A stretch of DNA of 64,000 bases from Ancylobacter gelatini. GTDB taxonomy: Bacteria > Pseudomonadota > Alphaproteobacteria > Rhizobiales > Xanthobacteraceae. The DNA lies in assembly GCF_022601675.1 (NCBI RefSeq), contig NZ_JAKVIL010000007.1, forward strand, positions 62,001 through 126,000, written 5' to 3'. Shown piece after piece: positions 7,816 to 16,540 of the stretch. Every line of letters begins with the position of its first letter. The stretch's first letter is position 1. The notes under the pieces are model-generated. The model was given only the letters and a program-made list of their open reading frames with translations. It searched no databases and had not been told where the DNA came from. A program made the translations under genes and the position numbers.

Positions 7816-9270
7816 ATGCGCATTCTGGAGGCGGAGGCGCTGCTGGCCGACGCCGGCGCGTCGGTGATCCCCGAGGGGGCCGTCGCGGTCGGGGAGGGGC
7901 GGGTGCTTGCCATCGGCCCCGCCGCCGACCTCGCGCGGCAGTTTCCGCAGGCCCCGCGCGAGCGCTTCGAGCGCGCGCTGCTGCTGCCCGGCTTCGTCAA
8001 TGCGCACCAGCATGGGCGGGGACTGAGCCAGATCCAGCTCGGCTATCCCGACGATGCGCTGGAGCCGTGGATCGCGCGGCGGCGGGGGCGCGGCGCGCCC
8101 GATCCTTACGCGCTCACAAAACTCGCGGCGCTGGAAATGCTGGCGAACGGCGTCACCGCGACGCTCCACGCCAATTACAGCTACGCCTCCGGCGACTATG
8201 AGGCCGAGCTGCGCGCCTCGCTGCGCGCCTATGAGGAGACCGGGCTGCACGCCACCGTCTGCGTCGGCTATGCCGATCGCGGCGGGCTGGTCTATCCCGA
8301 TGCCGACGAGGACGCCTTCCGCGCCGGGCTGAGCGCGCAGGCGCGGGCGCTGCTTGACGCCGCGCGGCCGGCCTACCTTCCGCTCGACGCCACGCTCGAT
8401 CTGATGGACCGGCTCTGTGCCGACTATGCCGGCCATCCTACCATCACGCTGGCCTATGGCCCGGCCGGCCCGCAATGGGTCAGCGACGCGGCATGGGCCG
8501 CGCTGGCGAAGGATGCCGCCGCGCGCGGGCTCGGGCTGCATTTCCATCTGCTCGAATCGCCGGCACAGGCCCGCTGTGCCGGCGCGCTCTATCCCGAAGG
8601 CGTGCTCGCCCGGCTGGAAGCGCTCGGCGTGTTCGCGGCAAGGGTCAGCGCCGCGCATTTCACGCGCGGCACCGCCCGCGACATCGCGCAGGCCCTGCGC
8701 CTCGGCCTCGTCATCGTCGCCAATCCCGGCTCCAATCTGCGGCTCGGCAATGGCGCTCCAGCCATGGCCCACTGGCGCGAGGCCGGGCTTACCGTGGCGC
8801 TCGGTACCGATAATTGCGCGCTGCAGGATGATGAGGACTATCTGAGCGAGTTGCGGCTCGGCGATCTGCTCGCGCGCGCTGCCGGGGCCGATCCCGCCGC
8901 GACGCTGGCCATGGGCACCCAAGCGGGAGCGCGCGCGTGTTTCCGCGACGATATCGGCAGCCTGCGCCCGGGCCTGCGGGCCGATCTTGTCGCGCTCGAT
9001 CTGTCGCGGCTTCGCGGCGCCTACCTCGATACCGATACCGGCCTCGTCGAGGCGGTGATGGCGCGGGCCTGCGGGGCTGATGTCGTGATGACGATGGTGG
9101 AGGGCGAGGAGCGCTACCGGCGCGGCCCCGCCGCCGCCGATATCCGCCGCGGCGCCGCCGATCTGGCCGCTTCGGCGGCCTTCGCCGCGCGCGACATCGG
9201 CGCGCCCGCCCGCCGCGCCGCCGAAGAGATCGCGCAGGCGCTGCGCCGTCATTACGGGCACGGATCATGA
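7816..9270 (+). CDS. Amidohydrolase family metal-dependent deaminase/hydrolase
   Basis: A 484-residue TIM-barrel amidohydrolase of the cytosine deaminase/Atz-TrzN/SAH-deaminase group. Metal-site motifs in order: NAHQHGRG (His64, His66 region), HFHLLES with the expected His and Glu, SAAHFTRG and GTDNCALQDDED. It probably hydrolyses a ring amino or amide group of a heterocycle. It starts two bases after dctM and overlaps the next gene (ATGA at 9267-9270), so it belongs to the TRAP operon. Together with the divergent dihydropyrimidinase it suggests stepwise opening of a cyclic, nitrogen-containing compound imported by the TRAP system. The exact substrate is not deducible. Confidence 0.85.
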   Translation: MRILEAEALLADAGASVIPEGAVAVGEGRVLAIGPAADLARQFPQAPRERFERALLLPGFVNAHQHGRGLSQIQLGYPDDALEPWIARRRGRGAPDPYALTKLAALEMLANGVTATLHANYSYASGDYEAELRASLRAYEETGLHATVCVGYADRGGLVYPDADEDAFRAGLSAQARALLDAARPAYLPLDATLDLMDRLCADYAGHPTITLAYGPAGPQWVSDAAWAALAKDAAARGLGLHFHLLESPAQARCAGALYPEGVLARLEALGVFAARVSAAHFTRGTARDIAQALRLGLVIVANPGSNLRLGNGAPAMAHWREAGLTVALGTDNCALQDDEDYLSELRLGDLLARAAGADPAATLAMGTQAGARACFRDDIGSLRPGLRADLVALDLSRLRGAYLDTDTGLVEAVMARACGADVVMTMVEGEERYRRGPAAADIRRGAADLAASAAFAARDIGAPARRAAEEIAQALRRHYGHGS

Positions 9271-10250
9271 GCGCGGTTCTGGTCACCGGATGCTCCGGCT
9301 TCATCGGCGCGGCGGTGTGCGAGGCGCTGGTCGCGCGCGGCCGCACCGTGATCGGTTTTGACCGCCGCCCGCCGGCCTTTTCCGGCGCGGAATGGTTGCA
9401 GCGCCTGGTTTTCGTGCCGGGCGACATAACGGACGGCGCCGCCCTGCGCCGGCTGTTCGAAGATCATCCGATCGCCCATGTCGTGCATGCCGCCGCGATC
9501 ACGCCGGATGTGGCGCTGGAGCGCGCGGCGCCGGAGATCATCATGGAGGTCAATATCGCTGGCGCCTGCCGGCTGATGGCCGCCGCACGGGATTGCGGTG
9601 CCGGCCGCCTGCTGTTTCTCTCCTCGATTTCGGCTTATGGCGCGGCGCAGACCAACGCTTTCGGCCGTTATGACGAGGCCGAAAGCGTACCCCGCCCCGA
9701 AACGCTCTACGGGGTGAGCAAATACGCGGCGGAACAGGCACTTACCCGCCTCGCCGCACTGGACGGCATGGACCTGCGGGTGATCCGCCTCGGCCCGGTA
9801 TTCGGGCCATGGGAGCATGAGAGCGGCGTGCGCGCCGTGCTCAGCCCCCATCACCAGATCACGAAGGCGGCGCGGCAGGGTGCTTCCTGCGTGCTGCCGC
9901 GCGCCGTCCCGGCGGACTGGCTTTATTCCCGCGAGGCCGGACGGCGCATAGCCGATGTGCTGGAAGCGCCCCCGCCCGGCGCGGGGCCGGTCAATCTCGG
10001 CGGCGGCAGCGTCACCACGCTTGCCGAGTGGTGCGCGGCGCTGGAAGCGCACCATCCCGGCTTCCGGTGGCGCCTCGACGCCGCCGCACCCACCATCCGC
10101 TATGGCTACGCCACCGACCGCCCGGCGCTGGACAATACCCGCATCGACGCGCTGTCGCCGGCCCGCGCGCTCCCGCTCGACGAAGCGGCGCGGGATTATC
10201 TTGCCTGGCTTGACCGTTTCGTTCCCCGCAATCCCCCTCTGGAGCCTTGA
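9267..10250 (+). CDS. NAD-dependent epimerase/dehydratase
   Basis: Extended short-chain dehydrogenase/reductase, 327 residues. The Rossmann motif VTGCSGFIGAAV is at the N-terminus and the catalytic YGVSKYAAE (Tyr-x3-Lys) in the middle; the preceding SSISAYG supplies the Ser. The C-terminal half carries the usual substrate domain. It likely oxidises or epimerises a hydroxyl group on a sugar-like or polyol substrate; the family is too broad to say which. Its start overlaps the amidohydrolase stop and its stop (TGA) sits 2 bases before the next ATG, showing tight operon coupling with the TRAP genes. Confidence 0.85.
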   Translation: MSAVLVTGCSGFIGAAVCEALVARGRTVIGFDRRPPAFSGAEWLQRLVFVPGDITDGAALRRLFEDHPIAHVVHAAAITPDVALERAAPEIIMEVNIAGACRLMAAARDCGAGRLLFLSSISAYGAAQTNAFGRYDEAESVPRPETLYGVSKYAAEQALTRLAALDGMDLRVIRLGPVFGPWEHESGVRAVLSPHHQITKAARQGASCVLPRAVPADWLYSREAGRRIADVLEAPPPGAGPVNLGGGSVTTLAEWCAALEAHHPGFRWRLDAAAPTIRYGYATDRPALDNTRIDALSPARALPLDEAARDYLAWLDRFVPRNPPLEP

Positions 10251-10252
10251 TC

Positions 10253-11029
10253 ATGACCCAGCGTCTCGCCGGCCGGGTGGCCATCGTTACCGGCGGCTCG
10301 TCCGGCATTGGCCGCGCCATCGTACGTACCTTCGCGCGCGAGGGTGCGCGGGTGGTGGTCGCCGACATCACCACCGAGGTCATCGAGGGCGGGCCGCCGG
10401 TCTGCGAAGTCGTGGCGGAGGAGGGCGGCATCGCGGTGTTCCACCAGACGGACATATCCAAGGCCGCCGACGTCGTTGCGCTGGTCGCCGCAACGGTCGC
10501 ACGCTTTGGTCGGCTCGATGTTCTCGTGAACAATGCGGCGGTGCACGCCGGCAAGCCGCTGGTGGAGACCGAAGAAAACGACTGGGATTATGTGATGGAT
10601 GTCAGCCTGAAGGGCGCCTATCTGTGCGCCCGGGCCGCCGTGCGTCAGATGCTGACGCAGGAAATTGTCGGCGAGGTGCGCGGGCGGCTGGTGCACATCT
10701 CCTCGCAGCACGGCCATATCAGCGCGCCGGAGGACTTCGCCTATGGCGTCAGCAAGGCCGGCATCGCCTATATGACGCGCCAGATCGCGGCCGACTACGC
10801 CAAGGATTTCATCGTCTCCAACGCCGTGGCGCCGGGCAAGATACTCACCGGCAAGCCCGGCCGCGCGGTCGACCCGAAATGGATCGACTATTCCCACGCC
10901 CGCACGCCGTGGCCGCGTCTTGGCACGCCGCAGGACGTGGCCAATGCCGCGCTGTTCCTCGCCAGCGACGAGGCGACCTATCTCACCGGGCACAATCTGT
11001 TCGTGGATGGCGGCTGGATGGCGGCGTGA
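10253..11029 (+). CDS. SDR family oxidoreductase
   Basis: Classical short-chain dehydrogenase/reductase, 258 residues, with the NAD(P) motif VTGGSSGIGRAI, NNAAVHAG, the catalytic Ser (HISSQHG) and YGVSKAGIAY, plus the C-terminal TGHNLFVDGGW. I chose the ATG at 10253, with GGAG about ten bases upstream, over the TTG two codons earlier. It is the last gene of the TRAP operon and probably oxidises a hydroxy intermediate of the imported compound. The specific alcohol is unknown. After its stop comes the rplU promoter, so the catabolic island ends here. Confidence 0.87.
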   Translation: MTQRLAGRVAIVTGGSSGIGRAIVRTFAREGARVVVADITTEVIEGGPPVCEVVAEEGGIAVFHQTDISKAADVVALVAATVARFGRLDVLVNNAAVHAGKPLVETEENDWDYVMDVSLKGAYLCARAAVRQMLTQEIVGEVRGRLVHISSQHGHISAPEDFAYGVSKAGIAYMTRQIAADYAKDFIVSNAVAPGKILTGKPGRAVDPKWIDYSHARTPWPRLGTPQDVANAALFLASDEATYLTGHNLFVDGGWMAA

Positions 11030-11053
11030 GCGTGCCGGGACGCGGCGTTTTCC

Positions 11054-11082
11054 TTGACAGGTCGCGCATCGGCGGCTAAGAG
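11054..11082 (+). promoter_or_regulatory. Sigma-70 type promoter for rplU-rpmA
   Basis: A consensus -35 TTGACA (11054-11059), a 17-base spacer and a -10-like TAAGAG (11077-11082) stand 115 bases upstream of rplU. Placement just after the previous operon and the perfect -35 make this the likely start of the ribosomal-protein transcript. Confidence 0.65.
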
Positions 11083-11197
11083 CCCGACCTTGCGTAGAAG
11101 TGGGCGAACGTCCACGCTACGCGTCCCGCAACCGACCGAAAGAAGCCGACCCCGCGTTGCAAGGCGAGGAGGTCGGGCTCGAACGAAAGGACATAAC
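11083..11197 (+). promoter_or_regulatory. Structured leader of rplU
   Basis: The stretch before rplU can fold. A hairpin pairs gcgtag (11092-11097) plus gtgg (11100-11103) with ccac (11112-11115) plus ctacgc (11117-11122). A perfect 10-bp long-range pairing exists between agcccgacct (11081-11090) and aggtcgggct (11170-11179), the latter just ahead of the ribosome site AAAGGA (11186-11191). Ribosomal-protein operons often use such leaders for feedback control. The left long-range arm overlaps the predicted start of transcription, so it may not be in the RNA. Confidence 0.4.
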
Positions 11198-11503
11198 ATG
11201 TTCGCGGTCATCAAGACGGGTGGCAAGCAGTATCGCGTTGCCGCCGATCAGGTCATCACCGTCGGCAAGATCGATGCCGAGGATGGTGCCACCGTTTCCT
11301 TCCCGGTTCTGATGCTGGGTGGCGACAGCCCGAAGGCCGGCGCCGACGTTGAAGGCGCTTCCGTGTCCGCCGAGGTGGTCAAGCAGACTCGCGGCGACAA
11401 GGTCATTGCCTTCAAGAAGCGCCGCCGTCAGAATTCGCGCCGCAAGCGCGGCCACCGGCAGGACTTCACCGTCGTCCGCATCACCTCGATTACCGGCGCC
11501 TGA
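11198..11503 (+). CDS. rplU: 50S ribosomal protein L21
   Basis: L21 binds 23S rRNA in the large subunit. The protein is 101 residues and begins [14 protein letters not shown], the family signature, with the basic tract [17 protein letters not shown] and the C-terminal ITSITGA. The ATG at 11198 is preceded by AAAGGA seven bases upstream; the frame is open further 5' but without family similarity. It is followed 28 bases later by rpmA, the conserved bacterial pair. Regulation may involve the structured leader upstream. Confidence 0.98.
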   Translation: MFAVIKTGGKQYRVAADQVITVGKIDAEDGATVSFPVLMLGGDSPKAGADVEGASVSAEVVKQTRGDKVIAFKKRRRQNSRRKRGHRQDFTVVRITSITGA

Positions 11504-11531
11504 GACCGCCAAGCAGGATTAGGAGTACATC

Positions 11532-11801
11532 ATGGCTCATAAGAAAGCAGGCGGTTCCTCCCGCAACGGCCGCGACTCGGCTGGCCGCCGTCTCGGCGTG
11601 AAGAAGTTCGGCAGCCAGGCTGTGATCGCCGGCAACATCATCGTTCGTCAGCGCGGTACCACCTGGCATCCCGGCACCAATGTCGGCATGGGCAAGGATC
11701 ACACCCTTTTTGCCCTGACCGAGGGTCGCGTCGAGTTCCGAACCAAAGCCAATTCCCGCACCTACGTATCCGTGATTCCGGCCGCCGAGGCCGCCGAATA
11801 A
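11532..11801 (+). CDS. rpmA: 50S ribosomal protein L27
   Basis: L27 lies close to the peptidyl-transferase centre of the ribosome, where its N-terminal tail touches tRNA. The 89-residue sequence begins [16 protein letters not shown] and contains [19 protein letters not shown], both diagnostic. It has the plain form with no cleaved N-terminal extension as known from Firmicutes. AGGAG lies upstream of the ATG. It is the second gene of the rplU operon and is followed by a strong terminator. Confidence 0.98.
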   Translation: MAHKKAGGSSRNGRDSAGRRLGVKKFGSQAVIAGNIIVRQRGTTWHPGTNVGMGKDHTLFALTEGRVEFRTKANSRTYVSVIPAAEAAE

Positions 11802-11889
11802 AGCCGGTGAGATTCCTTGAAATCCCACTGGTCTCGCCCGACCGGTAGGATTTCTGGAAAAAGCGCCGATTTGGACGCTCCAGTGCCCG

Positions 11890-11920
11890 AAGGGGAGGCG
11901 AGAAAACCGCCTCCCCTTTT
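11890..11920 (+). terminator. Rho-independent terminator after rpmA
   Basis: Perfect 11-bp arms aaggggaggcg (11890-11900) and cgcctcccctt (11908-11918) around a 7-base loop run into a T4 tail. It ends the rplU-rpmA transcript before the GNAT gene at 11963. Confidence 0.85.
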
Positions 11921-11962
11921 CGCGTTCCAGCCCCCTCGGGTTCCAAGGCACAGGAGACCGTC

Positions 11963-12625
11963 ATGACCATCGTCGAAGCGACCACCGCGTCGCTGCTTGC
12001 GGAGAGCAGTACCCTCGTCCTCGAAACCGGGCGCCTCATCCTGCGCGCGCCGCGCCTCGAGGACATGGCTTGGATCGCCGAGCTCGCCGACAACCGCAAG
12101 GTGGCGGAGATGACGGCGAACATCCCTCATCCCTACGGCATGGCCGATGCCGCGGCCTTCATCGCCAATCTGCCCGGTGGCCCCGACGCCGCGACCCTCG
12201 CCATCTTCCTCAAGAACGATGCCTCGTTGCTGGGCGAAGCGCCGAACCGGCTCGGCCCGCCGATCCCGGTCGGCATGTGCGGCTTCAACCGCCGCGACGA
12301 GACGGTGCCGGAGATCGGCTACTGGCTGGGCGAGCCCTATTGGGACCGGGGCATCGCTACCGAGGCGGCGCGGGCGCTGATCGACCATGCCTTCGGCGAT
12401 CGCAAGCTCGACGCGCTGGTCGCCTCCGCGCGCGTCGTCAATCCGGCCTCGCGCCGGGTGCTCGAAAAGTGCGGCTTTCAGTGGACCGGCGTCGGGCTGA
12501 CCCGCGTCCGCGCCATGGGTGCCTCGGTTCCCGTGGACCGTTTCCGCCTGGAGCGGCGGCTGTGGACTTCGCTTCGTGCCTGGGGCGAGACCGCGCGGCC
12601 GACGCGCCACGAACTCGCTCATTGA
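11963..12625 (+). CDS. GNAT acetyltransferase (RimJ/RimL-like)
   Basis: Acetyl-CoA-dependent N-acetyltransferase of 220 residues. It starts with LETGRLILRAPRLEDM, the usual opening of the RimJ/RimL group, and includes GYWLGEPYWDRGIATEAARAL for the acetyl-CoA loop and NPASRRVLEKCGF near the end. The group acetylates N-termini of ribosomal proteins or other amines; the target of this protein is unknown. A GNAT between rpmA and obgE is a common alphaproteobacterial arrangement. The ATG at 11963 is preceded by GGAGA. Confidence 0.88.
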   Translation: MTIVEATTASLLAESSTLVLETGRLILRAPRLEDMAWIAELADNRKVAEMTANIPHPYGMADAAAFIANLPGGPDAATLAIFLKNDASLLGEAPNRLGPPIPVGMCGFNRRDETVPEIGYWLGEPYWDRGIATEAARALIDHAFGDRKLDALVASARVVNPASRRVLEKCGFQWTGVGLTRVRAMGASVPVDRFRLERRLWTSLRAWGETARPTRHELAH

Positions 12626-12719
12626 GGGCGGGCTGATCATTCCGGCGGCGGGGACGACGCGATTCCCGCCGCCGGATTTGTTATTCTGACAGGCCATCGC
12701 TTCGGCGGGCCTTCTTTGA

Positions 12720-13769
<1,050 letters not shown>

Positions 13770-13995
13770 GGTAGCGCCCCTGATGTGAACCCGCTGAGGC
13801 GGAGCTGTCGGGGCGGGGGTGCTCGCCCGGTCCTTGCCGTCCCCCGGGTAGTCAGGCGCCATTCCCGGCCGGTGGGCGCGCACCGGCAAGATGCGGCGGA
13901 TGCCGTTGGAAAACGCGCGCCTTCCCGTGCAAAACGGCGTATGAAGCCGGCATTCTCACCCCGATGCCGCCCCGAATTCCAAGAAGCGCTCGTCC

Positions 13996-15168
13996 ATGAA
14001 CCGTCCTGCCAAGCCCGCCGCCGCCTCCGCCGCTTCCGAGGGGGGCGCCGTGCCCTCGCTTTCCGCCTTTCGCCGCATCGTGGTGAAGGTCGGCTCGGCG
14101 CTTCTGGTCGATAGCGCGCGCGGGGCGTTGCGCCATGCGTGGCTCGCCGCGCTGGCCGAGGATGTCGCCCAGCTCACCCGCGAGGGCAAGGAGGTGCTGG
14201 TGGTATCCTCCGGCGCCATCGCGCTGGGGCGCAATGTGCTCAAGCTGCCGCGTCGCCCGCTGAAACTGGAGGAAAGCCAGGCCGCCGCCGCCGTCGGGCA
14301 GATCGCGCTGGCCCGTGCCTGGTCCGAGGCGCTGGCGCATGAGGGCGTGGCGGCCGGGCAGATCCTGATCACGCTCGGCGACACCGAGGAGCGCCGGCGC
14401 TACCTCAACGCCCGCTCGACGCTCGCCAAGCTGCTGGAGCTGAAGGTGGTTCCGGTCATCAACGAGAACGACACGGTGGCGACCTCGGAAATCCGCTATG
14501 GCGACAATGACCGGCTCGCCGCCCGCGTCGCCGGCATGGCGAGCGCGGACCTGCTGGTGCTGCTCTCCGACATTGACGGGCTCTACACCGCCCCGCCCAA
14601 CGACAACCCGGACGCGCAGTTCCTGCCCGTGGTGCCTCGCATCTCAGCCGAGATCGAGGCCATGGCCGGCGGGGCGGGCACCGAGCTCTCGCGCGGGGGC
14701 ATGAAGACCAAGATCGAGGCCGGCAAGATCGCCACCACGGCGGGCGCGCATATGGTGATCGCCTCCGGCAAGGTGAAGAACCCGCTGCGCGCCATTCAGG
14801 ACGGCGCGCGCTGCACCTGGTTCCTCGCCCCGGCCAACCCCGTCGCCTCGCGCAAGCGCTGGATCGCCGGCTCGCTGGAGCCGCGCGGCGTGCTCCACCT
14901 CGACGCCGGCGCGGTCGCCGCCCTGCGCCGCGGCTCGTCCCTGCTGCCGGCGGGGGTGAAAAAGGTGGAAGGCGAATTCACCCGCGGCGACGCCGTGCTG
15001 CTGCGCGGGCCGGACGGCGCGGAAATCGGCCGAGGGCTGGTGGCCTATGACCACGACTACGCGGAGCGCATCCGCGGCCGCTCATCCGACGAGATCGCGA
15101 CGATTACCGGCTTCGAGGGGCGTGCGGCGATGGTGCACCGGGATGATCTGGTGCTCGCGGGTGGGTGA
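13996..15168 (+). CDS. proB: Glutamate 5-kinase with PUA domain
   Basis: First step of proline synthesis: ATP-dependent phosphorylation of glutamate. The 390 residues hold an amino-acid-kinase domain (about 28-280; [39 protein letters not shown]) and a C-terminal PUA domain (about 300-380). The first 25 residues are Ala/Ser-rich and may be over-annotated; a later start is possible. Odd: the partner proA, usually directly downstream in this order, is not in the window. The next gene is the AT-rich TIR-like gene, marking a break in conserved gene order. Confidence 0.95.
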   Translation: MNRPAKPAAASAASEGGAVPSLSAFRRIVVKVGSALLVDSARGALRHAWLAALAEDVAQLTREGKEVLVVSSGAIALGRNVLKLPRRPLKLEESQAAAAVGQIALARAWSEALAHEGVAAGQILITLGDTEERRRYLNARSTLAKLLELKVVPVINENDTVATSEIRYGDNDRLAARVAGMASADLLVLLSDIDGLYTAPPNDNPDAQFLPVVPRISAEIEAMAGGAGTELSRGGMKTKIEAGKIATTAGAHMVIASGKVKNPLRAIQDGARCTWFLAPANPVASRKRWIAGSLEPRGVLHLDAGAVAALRRGSSLLPAGVKKVEGEFTRGDAVLLRGPDGAEIGRGLVAYDHDYAERIRGRSSDEIATITGFEGRAAMVHRDDLVLAGG

Positions 15169-15186
15169 AAGAACAAAAACCTTGGG

Positions 15187-15216
15187 TTGAGTTGGAGCGG
15201 TTCGATCCGCTAGCAT
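15187..15216 (+). promoter_or_regulatory. Putative promoter of the TIR-like gene
   Basis: TTGAGT (15187-15192), an 18-base spacer and TAGCAT (15211-15216) lie about 30 bases before the start codon. GGGAGG follows at about 15219. The match is moderate, but there is no other candidate in the short gap after proB. Confidence 0.4.
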
Positions 15217-15244
15217 CCGGGAGGTACGATTCTCGGGTGAAAAG

Positions 15245-16471
15245 ATGGCTAGGGTAAAATCGAAGTCCGCTAACGCCGAAGAGGCATCCCCAGCTCAAAC
15301 TGCAAGTAAAGCTCAGCCAGTGGTAGAGCCAGCGCCCGCCGGTTCTAAGCGCGGGTATCTTCGACAATCGGACGTGCCTAGCGCCTCACTCGACGAAGCG
15401 CTAAGGATTCCCGAGGCGATATTTGAGCACTATGCAGGGAAGCCAACGTCACCGTTCGACGTAGCAAAAGCTCTGCGAGTTGATCCGAAAGGATCTCAGC
15501 TCCGTGTTCTTTCAGGAGCAGCAATCGCCTTCGGTCTCATTGAAGGTGGTGCTCAAGCTACAGCTATTAGCGTCTCAGAAACAGCTCGCCGGATCATACG
15601 TCCCCGTGCGGAGGGCGAGGATGTCGAAGCGAAAAGAGAGTGCGTGCTCCGTCCTAGGATATTTGGCGAATTCTTGAAAACCTATGATGGTAATCAGTTT
15701 CCTCGGCATGATATTGCGTTGAATGTACTTGAAGGAATGGGCGTTCCTCGTGATAAAGCCGAAGAAGTTTTTGGGCGCATTAATGATAGCGCTAGATCGG
15801 TCGGCTATATTGAGGAAATAAAAGGAAAATTTTACGTAAGATTGAACGGTAGAATTGGCGGTATTTCTACAGAAGCGATCGTGAATTCCACGGATGATTT
15901 GCTAGATGATCCCGGGGCGGAGGCGATTGTTTCTCCCGTTGAGCGTACCATTTTGCCGCCCTTGTCTGTTCAAACTCGTGGAACGGCGATGGCTGCTGCC
16001 TTCGCCGATGATCAACGGCGTCGGCGTGTTTTTATCACGCACGGAAAGGACCGAGGCTTAGTTGAGCCGATTAAGAAACTGCTGGAATACGGCGAGCTTG
16101 AACCCGTTGTATCTGTCGAAAGGCAATCAGTCTCTAAGCCTGTTCCGGACAAATTCATGGATGACATGCGTCGTTGCGGCGCGGCGATCATCCATGTTGA
16201 TGCTGAGAAGGTAGTCACCGATGTTGATGGGGTTGAAAATGTAATTTTGAATCCAAATGTCCTTATAGAGATCGGTGCTGCGATGGCATTTTATGGGAAG
16301 AGATTCATTTTGCTTGTCAAAGATGGAGTTAAACTTCCGTCGAATCTTCAAGGTCTTTATGAGGTGCGGTATCAGGGGAGCACGCTCGATGCGACCGCAA
16401 CTATAAAGCTGCTGGAGGCCATGAGGGATATCAAGAATTATGAACTTCCAGGAGGCAATGAACTAGACTAA
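15245..16471 (+). CDS. wHTH plus C-terminal TIR-like (PF10137-type) protein, candidate defence effector
   Basis: A 408-residue protein with a disordered N-terminus (1-36), two winged-helix-like segments (about 40-118 and 130-200), a linker, and a C-terminal domain (about 258-400) resembling the TIR-like 'predicted nucleotide-binding' family PF10137. Key parts are RRVFITHGKDRGLVEPIKKLL (first strand and helix; RVFITHGKD at 261-269), CGAAIIHVD, and PNVLIEIGAAMAFYGKRF with Glu342 where TIR NADases have their catalytic Glu, then LLVKDGVKLPSNLQGL. Proteins with this domain hydrolyse NAD+ or respond to nucleotide signals in some anti-phage systems; that function is inferred here. The gene is far richer in A/T than its neighbours and displaces proA, so it was probably acquired horizontally. 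No cyclase or partner gene adjoins it. Confidence 0.8.
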   Translation: MARVKSKSANAEEASPAQTASKAQPVVEPAPAGSKRGYLRQSDVPSASLDEALRIPEAIFEHYAGKPTSPFDVAKALRVDPKGSQLRVLSGAAIAFGLIEGGAQATAISVSETARRIIRPRAEGEDVEAKRECVLRPRIFGEFLKTYDGNQFPRHDIALNVLEGMGVPRDKAEEVFGRINDSARSVGYIEEIKGKFYVRLNGRIGGISTEAIVNSTDDLLDDPGAEAIVSPVERTILPPLSVQTRGTAMAAAFADDQRRRRVFITHGKDRGLVEPIKKLLEYGELEPVVSVERQSVSKPVPDKFMDDMRRCGAAIIHVDAEKVVTDVDGVENVILNPNVLIEIGAAMAFYGKRFILLVKDGVKLPSNLQGLYEVRYQGSTLDATATIKLLEAMRDIKNYELPGGNELD

Positions 16472-16540
16472 CCAGATTGTGATTCCCGGCCTGTATAGCG
16501 GTAATTTCGCTGAGTCGATTGGGAGACATACATTCGCGGC

